Below, piece by piece: positions 22,745-30,116 of a stretch of 44,642 bases of DNA. Below the pieces are notes generated by a model. It ran no database searches, was not told where the DNA came from, and was given only the letters and a program-made list of their open reading frames with translations. The stretch spans positions 1 through 44,642 of the forward strand of contig NZ_JAIQZM010000045.1 in assembly GCF_023333595.1 (NCBI RefSeq). Direction: 5' to 3'. This stretch comes from Argonema galeatum A003/A1 (GTDB taxonomy: Bacteria > Cyanobacteriota > Cyanobacteriia > Cyanobacteriales > Aerosakkonemataceae). How positions within the stretch are numbered: the first letter of the stretch is position 1; each line of letters starts with the position of its first letter. The position numbers and the translations under genes were made by a program.

Positions 22745-23689
22745 ATGACGCGACAGCTTCACGACCAATTTGCTAAACAATATTTAGAGGAGTTATTAGC
22801 ACCTTTGGGACAGGTGGAAACCAGTCGGGATGTATCGCCAGAAGTCCGTCAAGTGGATGTTTGGTTTGTACCAACGGCGTCGCCTTCGACAGAACCACAA
22901 GTTTTGGGTTTGTTGGGACAAATGGCATTATCTGCTTGTTCGTTTGAGCCTTTTCGGAATCAGCCTAGCCCAGTTGAGGTGCGTAACTGCTTGCTTAAAT
23001 TGTATTCGCTGCATGGCGAACTTTTACGCAAGGCGAGAAGAGAAAACGATTCTGTTTCGGAAGCGGAACTGCCAGTTTTGTGGATTTTATCACCTACTTG
23101 TTCGGCAAATTTGCTGAATGGTTTTGGCGCAAAACTGGATAATTCAGGGAATTGGGTTGAAGGCGTTTACTTTTTGCCAGAATATCAGAAAACGGCACTG
23201 GTAGCGATTAATCAGTTACCAAAGACCGAAGCAACTTTGTGGTTGCGAATTATGGGACGGCGCGAGACTCAAAAACAAGCCGTACAGGAAATTAAAGCGT
23301 TACCCAGTAACCATCCTTTTTCCAAAAATATTCTGGAAATTGTTGGTAGGTGGTACTTTAACTTGCAAACGAGTCAAAATTTAGATGAAGAGGATACGGA
23401 GGTACTTATGAACTTATCACCAGCTTATCTGAAATGGCGGGAAGATGTCGTACAGGAAGGACTTCAGGAAGGACTTCAGCAAGGACTTCAGCAAGGACTT
23501 CAGCAAGGTCTTCAGCAAGGTCGGCTGCTGGCGGAAAACTTGCTAAGAGTTCGATTTGGCGCACTGGATGAGCAACTGGCTCGATCGATCGCACCAATGT
23601 TACAGTTACCGCCAGAAGAATTAGCACCTCTGCTACTGACCCTTTCTCGCGAGGAGTTGTTGGAAAGGTTTGGAGGGGAGTCTAACTGA
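22745..23689 (+). CDS. Rpn/DUF4351-like protein with GLQQ repeats (copy C)
   Basis: The 314-residue protein is almost the twin of copy A: the same N-terminal nuclease-like region (RQVDVWF, FEPFRN), the same KTEATLWLRIMG segment, one GLQE and four GLQQ tetrads (about 239-258), and the same LSREELLERFG end. Differences cluster in the repeat helix and the C-terminal module (RFGALDEQLARSIAPML here). It heads cassette 2 and is followed by the damaged helical gene and an NB-ARC gene. The function is unproven; nuclease activity is inferred from weak fold motifs. Confidence 0.75.
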   Translation: MTRQLHDQFAKQYLEELLAPLGQVETSRDVSPEVRQVDVWFVPTASPSTEPQVLGLLGQMALSACSFEPFRNQPSPVEVRNCLLKLYSLHGELLRKARRENDSVSEAELPVLWILSPTCSANLLNGFGAKLDNSGNWVEGVYFLPEYQKTALVAINQLPKTEATLWLRIMGRRETQKQAVQEIKALPSNHPFSKNILEIVGRWYFNLQTSQNLDEEDTEVLMNLSPAYLKWREDVVQEGLQEGLQQGLQQGLQQGLQQGRLLAENLLRVRFGALDEQLARSIAPMLQLPPEELAPLLLTLSREELLERFGGESN

Positions 23690-23961
23690 GTAGGTGTTTT
23701 AGGCGATCGCACTCTCACATATACTTAGCACGATCACAGACCGAGCTTTTTTTATGCCTGTAGGGGCTCCCGCGAGTGCGTGCCGTAGGCATTAGCATTC
23801 CGTCAAAGATCTTTGGGTTCAACCAACAAATTATTTACGGAATGCTTCGCCCATTTATGCCCGTGCGAAGTATAATGCGATCGCTTCCCCTTACCCCAGA
23901 CCTTGGCAAAATTGCCGCGAGCGAGCTAAGAATAGAGATAATCTATCTCGATCGAGATTAT
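23690..23961. other. Spacer of cassette 2 with inserted repeat
   Basis: Compared with the 130-base spacer in cassette 1, this one carries about 140 extra bases. They contain a CGTAGGCAT block and an inverted repeat AGCATTCCGT / ACGGAATGCT (about 23793 and 23837). The last 75 bases before 23962 are shared with cassette 1 and probably hold the promoter of the helical gene; the changes between copies would all be amino-acid changing if read as protein, so it looks non-coding. Confidence 0.6.
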
Positions 23962-24380
23962 ATGGAACCTACCGTCATTTTTATATTAATCGGAGATTAA
24001 TCGGTTTAGCTAATGGCGCTTTGCAAAGGACTGGGGAAATACTGATGGATAAGTCATTGGAAAAAGGCCAGCAAGTAATGCAATTGCTTAAGGACAGGTT
24101 TCCCGATACAGCGGGTGCGATCGAACTAGCTGCACAGCGTCCCGAACTGGCCCAGCAGCAACCATTAGATTACGGCGAGGCGGTTTTGGTGGAAAAGGTG
24201 GAACAAGCGGCGATCGCTGACCCGGAGATTAAAGCTGCGATCGAAGATTTAGCAGCAACTCAGGAAAATCCCCAAGTGGCGGAAGCTGTTAAAACTGTAA
24301 TTGAGAATTGGCAAGGGATTAATATTAAAGGTGGAATTAATACAATCAATAACCCGAATTTAAACTTTGGTAGCAAATGA
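23962..24380 (+). pseudogene. Helical gene of cassette 2, broken by an 11-bp duplication
   Basis: Relative to cassette 1 the start (ATG 23962, MEPTVIFILIGD) has an in-frame loss of about 18 bases. ATTAATCGGAG is tandemly duplicated (23985-23995, then ATTAATCGG at 23996-24004), which shifts the frame and gives an immediate stop. The rest is intact in another frame: from TTG 24021 or ATG 24045 it would give a soluble 119- or 111-residue protein without the membrane segment (LAAQRPELAQQQPL, VLVEKVEQAA). It ends NWQGINIKGGINTINNP, text that recurs at the start of the following NTPase. Confidence 0.7.
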
Positions 24381-24407
24381 GATTGAAATTGTTTGTTTGC
24401 CGACACA

Positions 24408-24528
24408 CCCGCCTGCGATTCAAATCGCAGGCTAATAGCGAAAGTCCATTAAAATGGACTAAAAGATTTGTATTTAGTCCATTTTAATGGACTTTCGCTA
24501 TTAGCCCGGAAATTGATTTCCGGGCGGG
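24408..24528. repeat. Hairpin element copy 2, perfect 33-bp arms, between helical gene and NTPase
   Basis: The arms 24431-24463 and 24473-24505 are exact inverted complements with a 9-base loop, nested inside outer arms that begin CCCGCCTGCG (24408) and end CGGGCGGG (24528). The same 60-odd bases coding for NWQGINIK...TINNP flank it on both sides (about 24298-24360 and 24594-24656). The element therefore appears to have entered what was a single reading frame, with or followed by a local duplication. Confidence 0.88.
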
Positions 24529-24585
24529 ACAGAAGCGAAGTCAAAGATTTTGATTATTGCCCAAATCTATCCAGCCGCCGACAAT

Positions 24586-26436
24586 ATGAGTAACGAAAAT
24601 TGGCAAGGTATAAATATTAAAGATGGAAATAATACAATTAATAATCCACAAATTAATATCCATTCATCCAAACCGATCGAACCTATCAAATATATTCCTT
24701 ACGTAGGTGTCGCCAACTTTGTCGGACGACAAGCGGAACTGCAAACACTGCATCAAGAGTTGCAGAAATCCGATCGTGTGGTGATTTCTGCGGTTGCTGG
24801 AATGGGTGGCGTTGGCAAAACCGAACTGGCGATAAAATACGCACGGGAACACGAACAAGATTACCCTGGTGGGATTTGCTGGTTAACAGCCAGAGATGAG
24901 AAGTTAGCCACCAATATTTTGCTGTTGGCCCAGCCTTATCTGAAATTGAAAGTGCCGCAGAAGTTTGGCGAAAAACCGCTGACCCTGAAAGAACAGGTAA
25001 ACTGGTGCTGGCAGAATTGGCAACCACCAGAAGAAGCGTTTTTGCTGGTGTTGGATGATGTCACGAATTGGAAAAGTTGTCGAGATTTTCTGCCTAAAAT
25101 TAATCGCTTCCGCATCTTAATTACTACCCGATTACGAAATCTAGACAGCAATTTTGTTGAGTTACCTTTGGATGTCCTCTCACCCGATAAAACATTAGAA
25201 TTGCTGACCGCTTTGGTGGGTGAAAGACGGGTGCAGAGAGAACTGCAAACGGCAACCGAATTGTGTAAATGGCTGGGTTATCTGCCTTTGGGGTTGGAAT
25301 TGGTGGGGCGGTATTTGGTGGAAGACCCGGATTTGTCCTTGGCAGAAATGTTGGAGAGGCTGAAAGAAAAGCGCTTGTCAGATGAGGCAATTAACCCCTC
25401 AGATGAGCAATTGCAGGATACGGAAATGACTGCCAAGCGAGGGGTAAAAGCCGCATTTGAATTAAGCTGGCAAGAACTCGACACCCTGACGCAGCCTGTG
25501 ACTGCGTTCTTGAGTTTATTTGCACCGGATGTTTTTGTTTGGGAATGGGTAGAGTGTGAACCTGATTTATTTAATTGTCCGAAATCAGATATCAACGAAG
25601 CGAAAAAGCAACTTCTCAAACGGCATTTGATGCAGCGAGTAAAAGAAATTGAAGCTGGCTACAAAATTCATCCCTTGATTCGAGAGTTTCTGCAATTAAA
25701 GTTGTCGGAATTACAGGAAGCGGAGAAGTTCAGGCAAAGTTTTGTAGCTAGATTTGTGAAATTTGCAAAAAAAATTCCTGAAAGACCTACTCTTGATGAT
25801 ATCGAATCAGTAAAACTGACAATTCCCCATTTAGTAGAAGTTACCCAAAATCTCATTAATGTAGTGACTGACGAAGATTTAATTTCGCCTTTCATTGGGT
25901 TAGGGAGATTTTATGAAGTTCAGGCGTATTATCCTATAGCAGAAACTTGGTGTCAGCAAGGTTTATCAGTAACGAAATCTCGTTTGGGAGAAGAACATTT
26001 TCATGTAGCTACTTGCTTAAGCTATTTGGCATTCCTCAATTTTGCCCAAGCACGCTTTTGGAAAGCTACTTTGCTTTGGCTGCCAGCTTTGAGAATTAGC
26101 ACAATAGCTTTAGGCAGTAATCACCCAAAGACTAAATTACGCCGTATCAGTTTATTTTTGACACTTTCAGTACCGATATTTCTGGGTTTATATTATGCTA
26201 AATCCCTTTGGGATCTTCTGTTACATCCAAGCTTCAACGCATTCCTAAAATTCTTAATTCAAGTATTTTTATTATGGGTTTTATTGAAAAAGGGATTTTT
26301 ACTCGATCGGCAATTCAAAAAGATAAGATGGGTTGTTTCTAAACAGGTGCTAAGTCATCCCAATACAGTTATTTTTCGTAACAATCTAGCACTCGCCTGC
26401 GAATCAATTCGCAGGCTAATAGCGAAAGTCCACTGA
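24586..26436 (+). CDS. NB-ARC (STAND) NTPase with TPR and membrane segments, 3' end formed by hairpin element (cassette 2)
   Basis: The 616-residue protein starts with the linker NWQGINIKDGNNTINNP, then the NB-ARC core: FVGRQAELQTL, Walker A GMGGVGKT, Walker B FLLVLDDV, RILITTR and GYLPLGLEL. A winged-helix region follows (YKIHPLIREFLQL), then TPR-like repeats (CQQGLSVTKSRLGEEHFHVA, LGSNHPKT). Two strongly hydrophobic segments (about 521-539 and 548-571) interrupt the TPRs. The protein ends LALACESIRRLIAKVH, whose last 11 to 13 residues and stop are encoded by the hairpin element at 26393, so the C-terminus is truncated. STAND NTPases use the C-terminal repeats to sense a trigger; a defence role is inferred. 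The NB-ARC half is nearly the same as in cassette 1. Confidence 0.8.
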   Translation: MSNENWQGINIKDGNNTINNPQINIHSSKPIEPIKYIPYVGVANFVGRQAELQTLHQELQKSDRVVISAVAGMGGVGKTELAIKYAREHEQDYPGGICWLTARDEKLATNILLLAQPYLKLKVPQKFGEKPLTLKEQVNWCWQNWQPPEEAFLLVLDDVTNWKSCRDFLPKINRFRILITTRLRNLDSNFVELPLDVLSPDKTLELLTALVGERRVQRELQTATELCKWLGYLPLGLELVGRYLVEDPDLSLAEMLERLKEKRLSDEAINPSDEQLQDTEMTAKRGVKAAFELSWQELDTLTQPVTAFLSLFAPDVFVWEWVECEPDLFNCPKSDINEAKKQLLKRHLMQRVKEIEAGYKIHPLIREFLQLKLSELQEAEKFRQSFVARFVKFAKKIPERPTLDDIESVKLTIPHLVEVTQNLINVVTDEDLISPFIGLGRFYEVQAYYPIAETWCQQGLSVTKSRLGEEHFHVATCLSYLAFLNFAQARFWKATLLWLPALRISTIALGSNHPKTKLRRISLFLTLSVPIFLGLYYAKSLWDLLLHPSFNAFLKFLIQVFLLWVLLKKGFLLDRQFKKIRWVVSKQVLSHPNTVIFRNNLALACESIRRLIAKVH

Positions 26437-26671
26437 AGTGGACTGAAATTTTTATCCTGGATTAAGTAGGAAGGCGCAAATAAACAGAAGTATGTAACGA
26501 AAAGTAAACTTGGCTAAAACCCTCTTCCCTTCTGCCTTGTCTCAACGATAAATTTTCCTGCCTACCTACTTAAAACTTAGCATAGTAACTATAGAAGACC
26601 CATTAAAACTTCTCTTCAGTTGTCTTTAGACAACTTTCGCTATTAGCCCGGAGGTTTGAACTCCAGGCGGG
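26393..26671. repeat. Hairpin element copy 3 with a nested second element
   Basis: This copy starts CGCCTGCGAATCAATTCGC within the end of the NTPase gene and ends CCAGGCGGG. It is split by about 115 bases (26461-26575) that have their own inverted ends, TTAAGTAGGAAGGC and GCCTACCTACTTAA (one mismatch), so a second small element seems to have inserted into the first. The tail after it (TGCAAGATGGCAAATCGATC) matches the tail of copy 1. Confidence 0.8.
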
Positions 26672-26856
26672 TGAAAAGCGTAGGTGCAAGATGGCAAATC
26701 GATCGAGGTAAATTTGAAGCGATACTCACTAAATATCTGCCAATTTATCAAATGCGATCGGCCCTACTCTATATTTTTGATTTTAGTGCGTTGGCGTAGC
26801 CTGCCGTAGGCATATCGGGCTTTTGATGGGAATGCGATCGCACCTTGCTACTACTA
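26672..26856. other. Spacer with dispersed 32-bp repeat
   Basis: The tail segment of the hairpin family continues to about 26750 (ATCTGCCAATTTATCAA, as at 17380). The 32-bp repeat at 26786-26817 is the exact inverse of 19672-19703. No gene is seen. Confidence 0.7.
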
Positions 26857-27039
26857 TTAATTCTCAGCAACTTTTTGTTTTGCTGCTTCTCTAATTTTAT
26901 GCAGACGTTTTTCATATTTTTCTGCAAAACCTTCTGCCAAATCACACAGATTTTTCGCTTGCTGTTCGAGAGTTATAGCAAGTTCAAGACTATCTGCGAG
27001 TTCTGCTAGTTGCTTGTCATCGAGGGTTGGTTGTATCAT
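26857..27039 (-). CDS. Small coiled-coil protein
   Basis: The 60-residue charged helical protein contains LAEGFAEKYEKRLHKIREAA, which matches the protein at 17953-18141. Its ATG overlaps the stop of the upstream gene by one base (TAATG, 27037-27041), so the two are translationally coupled. No function is known. The pair lies directly downstream of cassette 2 on the opposite strand. Confidence 0.65.
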   Translation of the reverse strand: MIQPTLDDKQLAELADSLELAITLEQQAKNLCDLAEGFAEKYEKRLHKIREAAKQKVAEN

Positions 27040-27383
27040 TATCGGTTTTCCAAACGACTCTTGAGCCTATTAGCATTTATTTTAGCTTCTAATACCTGAC
27101 CCAGTATAGTTGCCAAATCTTCCCCTGCTTCCTGAATTATATCGAAAGGGACATCTGTTTCCTCCAGTTCCTCAACAGTAGCCTGAACTCTTCGCCTGTA
27201 GATCTCTACAAACATTAGGAGATTACTGAAAGAAGCAAAGAACTGGATTAATATAGCATTATCTGGAAAACGGGATAAATTTTGCCTGGTTAAGGTTAAT
27301 CCCTCTGTTGCTTCTTGCTCAGTCTCATTCAGTTCTTGGTTAAGCCTGTCAATGAGAGCTTGAATTTCTGACGGAATAGGCAT
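27039..27383 (-). CDS. Unrecognised helical protein, coupled to the coiled-coil gene
   Basis: The 114-residue product starts MPIPSEIQALIDRLNQEL and continues as four predicted helices (LLMFVEIYRRRVQATVEEL, LATILGQVLEAKINANRLKSRL). I chose ATG 27383 because the remnant at 18189 begins with the equivalent MTIPSEIQ; an upstream ATG at 27413 is in frame and would add ten residues. No membrane segment or known domain is seen. The overlapping downstream gene suggests a two-protein complex. Confidence 0.65.
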   Translation of the reverse strand: MPIPSEIQALIDRLNQELNETEQEATEGLTLTRQNLSRFPDNAILIQFFASFSNLLMFVEIYRRRVQATVEELEETDVPFDIIQEAGEDLATILGQVLEAKINANRLKSRLENR

Positions 27384-27453
27384 CTTTATTTTAATTTTAC
27401 TGTAAATCGGCATACTGAGCGAACTTAATCAGCATACCGCGATCGGCCCCACA

Positions 27454-27488
27454 CAAACAAAATAGGGGCAATTCGTGAATTGCCCCTA
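27454..27488 (-). terminator. Terminator of the rbc operon
   Basis: TAGGGGCAATTC (27463-27474) and GAATTGCCCCTA (27477-27488) form a perfect 12-bp stem with a 2-base loop. Read on the minus strand it is followed by TTTTGTTTG. It lies 38 bases after the rbcS stop. Confidence 0.8.
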
Positions 27489-27526
27489 CTTTACACAACT
27501 AACTATTCAGATGTGCTATTTCAGAT

Positions 27527-27862
27527 CTAGTAGCCTCTGGTGTTTGGCTTGGAAACGATGAAGCTGAGAACTTGGCACTGCTTCACGTTATCAAAACCTA
27601 CCACCCGGATATAGCCGTTGGAGTATTCCGAACGACAAGATTTCACCTCATTCATAACTTCTTGAGGAGTGGTAACATTGAACAAAGGCAACTTCCACAG
27701 AGTCCAGTAGTGCATTTCAGGTTCAGAAGTTTCGCTGAATTCCACGGCTGGGATATAGCCTTGGTCTAGAATGTACTGAATCTGCTTGTTAATTTGTACA
27801 TCGGTGAGAGGAGGCAGGTAGGAAAGGGTTTCGTAACGACGCTCTTTGGGTAAAGTTTTCAT
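27527..27862 (-). CDS. rbcS: RuBisCO small subunit
   Basis: The 111-residue protein is the form IB small subunit: MKTLPKERRYETLSYLPPLT, the EFSETSEPEMHYWTLWKLP segment, and the C-terminal RVVGFDNVKQCQVLSFIV. Four dimers cap the L8S8 carbon-fixing enzyme in the carboxysome. It is the last gene of rbcL-rbcX-rbcS, 55 bases after rbcX, and has its own terminator. The length is normal for cyanobacteria. Confidence 0.98.
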   Translation of the reverse strand: MKTLPKERRYETLSYLPPLTDVQINKQIQYILDQGYIPAVEFSETSEPEMHYWTLWKLPLFNVTTPQEVMNEVKSCRSEYSNGYIRVVGFDNVKQCQVLSFIVSKPNTRGY

Positions 27863-27917
27863 TGCTTGCTGGTTTTCCTTGTACTTGTATTTCCGATCGA
27901 TCGGCTAAAGGTCGAAG

Positions 27918-28316
27918 TTATCCAGATTCGGCTGGTGAATCTGTTTGCTCTTCTGGAAGTGGGCCGGGGTCAGACACGGTTAGTTGGGTAATCCGTTCCA
28001 AATGCTGACGCCGATGTTTCATATTGCCCTCCTGAATGCCAGTGCGAACCATCTCAGGCAAAAAGTCTGTCACTTCCTCCGCCAGATGCTGGCGCACAGT
28101 CATAATCCGAAACGCCAAATCTTGTTTTTCCCGGAGTAATTCCTCAATATAAGCTTCTCCATCTTGGAGTTTGCTTTTTGAGGAAAAGTTATTCAGCCAG
28201 TAAGCCAGAGGAGGATTAGTTTCGCTCAACTGATCCAGGACAATCCGCACGGCTTTATAGGTCAAGTAACTAATCAGCGTCTTGCAAGTGTCTTTGGCAA
28301 TTTGTTTGAGATCCAT
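27918..28316 (-). CDS. rbcX: RuBisCO assembly chaperone RbcX
   Basis: The 132-residue helical protein starts MDLKQIAKDTCKTLISYLTYKAV (seen as MDLKQIAKDT and LISYLTYKAV) and has the conserved PPLAYWLNNFS groove and RIMTVRQHLAEEV helix. RbcX dimers bind the C-terminal peptide of RbcL and hold assembled antiparallel dimers until the small subunit joins. ATG 28316 is the family start; an upstream in-frame ATG at 28388 would add 24 residues encoded by repeats and is unlikely. The polar tail after about residue 115 is variable in the family. Confidence 0.96.
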   Translation of the reverse strand: MDLKQIAKDTCKTLISYLTYKAVRIVLDQLSETNPPLAYWLNNFSSKSKLQDGEAYIEELLREKQDLAFRIMTVRQHLAEEVTDFLPEMVRTGIQEGNMKHRRQHLERITQLTVSDPGPLPEEQTDSPAESG

Positions 28317-28400
28317 TTTTGACCCCGCCCCCAAGAGTTTTGAGTTTTGAGTGTTGAGTTCGTTTAACTGTAACTCAGCACTCAGCACTCAGCACTTACA
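28317..28400. repeat. Tandem ACTCA-type repeats between rbcL and rbcX
   Basis: The spacer has two short arrays: AAACTC units (near 28335-28352) and ACTCAGC units (near 28375-28396). They lie inside an otherwise compact operon; their copy number may vary between strains. Confidence 0.7.
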
Positions 28401-29831
28401 TCAGACGGTATCCATTGCCTCGAACTCGAACTTGATTTCTTTCCACAGTTCGCAAGCAACAGCCAACTCAGGGCTCCACTTGCAAGCTTCGCGGATGACA
28501 TCGCCACCTTCGCGCATGAGGTTGCGACCTTCGTTACGAGCTTGGACGCAGGCTTCCAAAGCCACGCGGTTAGCAGTTGCGCCAGGAGCGTTACCCCAGG
28601 GGTGGCCCAGAGTGCCGCCGCCGAATTGCAGGCAGGAATCATCGCCGAAGATGTCAACCAACGCTGGCATATGCCATACGTGGATACCACCGGAAGCAAC
28701 CGGCATTACTCCAGGCATGGAAGCCCAATCTTGGGTGAAGAAGATACCCCGTGAGCGATCTTGTTCGATGTGGTCTTCGCGCATCAAGTCAACGAAGCCC
28801 ATCGTGATGCCGCGTTCGCCTTCCAGTTTACCGACGACGGTGCCGGAGTGGAGGTGGTCGCCACCAGACATCCGCAGGGTCTTAGCCAATACGCGGAAGT
28901 GGATACCGTGATTCTTTTGACGATCGATCACGGCGTGCATAGCGCGGTGGATGTGGAGCAGAATACCGTTGTCGCGGCACCACTTAGAGAGGGTGGTGTT
29001 GGCGGTGAAGCCAGCGGTAAGGTAGTCGTGCATGATGATGGGCATTTTGAGTTCTTTGGCGAACTCAGCCCGCTGCATCATTTGTTCGCAGGTGGGGGCG
29101 GTGACGTTCAGGTAGTGACCTTTGATTTCACCAGTTTCTGCTTGCGCTTTGTGGATGGCTTCTGCTACAAACAGGAAGCGATCGCGCCAGCGTTGGAATG
29201 GCTGAGAGTTGATATTCTCGTCGTCTTTGGTGAAGTCCAGACCGCCGCGCAGACATTCGTAAACTGCACGACCGTAGTTCTTAGCCGACAGACCTAGTTT
29301 GGGCTTAATCGTACAACCCAGCAAAGGACGACCGTACTTGTTGAGTTTGTCGCGCTCAACTTGAATCCCGTGGGGTGGGCCTTGGAATGTCTTCAGGTAA
29401 GCAACGGGAACCCGCAGGTCTTCTAGACGCAGCGCACGCAAAGCTTTGAAACCAAATACGTTACCTACGATCGAGGTAAGCATATTCGTGACAGAACCTT
29501 CTTCAAACAAATCCAATGGATAAGCAATGAAGCAGATGTACTGGTTGTCTTCGCCCGGAACGGGTTCGATATCGTAGCAACGACCTTTGTAACGGTCGAG
29601 GTCGGTCAGCAAGTCAGTCCAAACTGTTGTCCAAGTACCAGTAGAAGACTCAGCCGCCACAGCAGCACCTGCTTCTTCTGGAGGAACTCCCGGCTGAGGC
29701 GTGACGCGGAAAGCAGCCAGAATATCTGTATCTTTCGGCGTGTAATCTGGGGTGTAATAAGTCAGCCTGTAATCTTTTACTCCGGCTTGATACCCAGTTT
29801 TTGTCTGAGTCTTGGTTTGGGCGTAAGACAT
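28401..29831 (-). CDS. rbcL: RuBisCO large subunit, form IB
   Basis: The 476-residue protein carries all landmarks of form I RbcL: GCTIKPKLGLSAKNYGR, the carbamylated lysine motif with Lys202, Asp204 and Glu205 (GGLDFTKDDEN), MHDYLTAGFTANT, HIHRAMHAV, the mobile loop 6 GKLEGER, and the C-terminal FEFEAMDTV that RbcX recognises. It catalyses CO2 fixation on ribulose 1,5-bisphosphate. The operon is rbcL-rbcX-rbcS. The upstream gap (29832-30116) is AT-rich and must hold its promoter; LysR-type control is usual in this group, but no site is called. Confidence 0.99.
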   Translation of the reverse strand: MSYAQTKTQTKTGYQAGVKDYRLTYYTPDYTPKDTDILAAFRVTPQPGVPPEEAGAAVAAESSTGTWTTVWTDLLTDLDRYKGRCYDIEPVPGEDNQYICFIAYPLDLFEEGSVTNMLTSIVGNVFGFKALRALRLEDLRVPVAYLKTFQGPPHGIQVERDKLNKYGRPLLGCTIKPKLGLSAKNYGRAVYECLRGGLDFTKDDENINSQPFQRWRDRFLFVAEAIHKAQAETGEIKGHYLNVTAPTCEQMMQRAEFAKELKMPIIMHDYLTAGFTANTTLSKWCRDNGILLHIHRAMHAVIDRQKNHGIHFRVLAKTLRMSGGDHLHSGTVVGKLEGERGITMGFVDLMREDHIEQDRSRGIFFTQDWASMPGVMPVASGGIHVWHMPALVDIFGDDSCLQFGGGTLGHPWGNAPGATANRVALEACVQARNEGRNLMREGGDVIREACKWSPELAVACELWKEIKFEFEAMDTV

Positions 29832-30116
29832 AATGTCTGTTCCTGGAATTACTTGAATTTTTTTTTGCCTATCTGGCAGTTGTTAAAACTATATCAAGAA
29901 ATCAATTAGGTAAACTTCAAATTTTTTGGAGAATGTCATAATCTATATTTATATGAATGCAATAGGTATAAATATTTGTTGCGGCATAGATACGCAAAGC
30001 GACATCTTGTGATTTTTTTATTCCCCATTCCACCACTTCTTCTCAGGGATTAAATTAAGTTAAAAATAATATTGACACGGTAGCGTATTTGTGAATGATT
30101 TGGTCAGGAGAATTTT
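29832..30116. promoter_or_regulatory. Divergent promoter region, rbcL and propeller gene
   Basis: An AT-rich 285-base spacer separates rbcL (minus) from the propeller gene (plus). GGCAGTTGTTAAAAC and TTTTTTGGAGAATGTC stand out near 29875 and 29922, and TTGACA at 30071 is a possible -35 box for the plus-strand gene. GGAGAA at 30107 is its ribosome binding site. No riboswitch-like structure is seen. Confidence 0.5.

Noticed and set aside
14005..23689. Reading the GLQQ-repeat proteins as flagellar assembly protein FliH
   Set aside because: The resemblance is only to the repeat helix; the other domains are Rpn/DUF4351-like and no flagellar genes are present.
28761..29297. Long open frame antisense to rbcL (178 codons)
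   Set aside because: It mirrors the strongly biased rbcL codons; rbcL on the other strand is certain and the frame has no family match.
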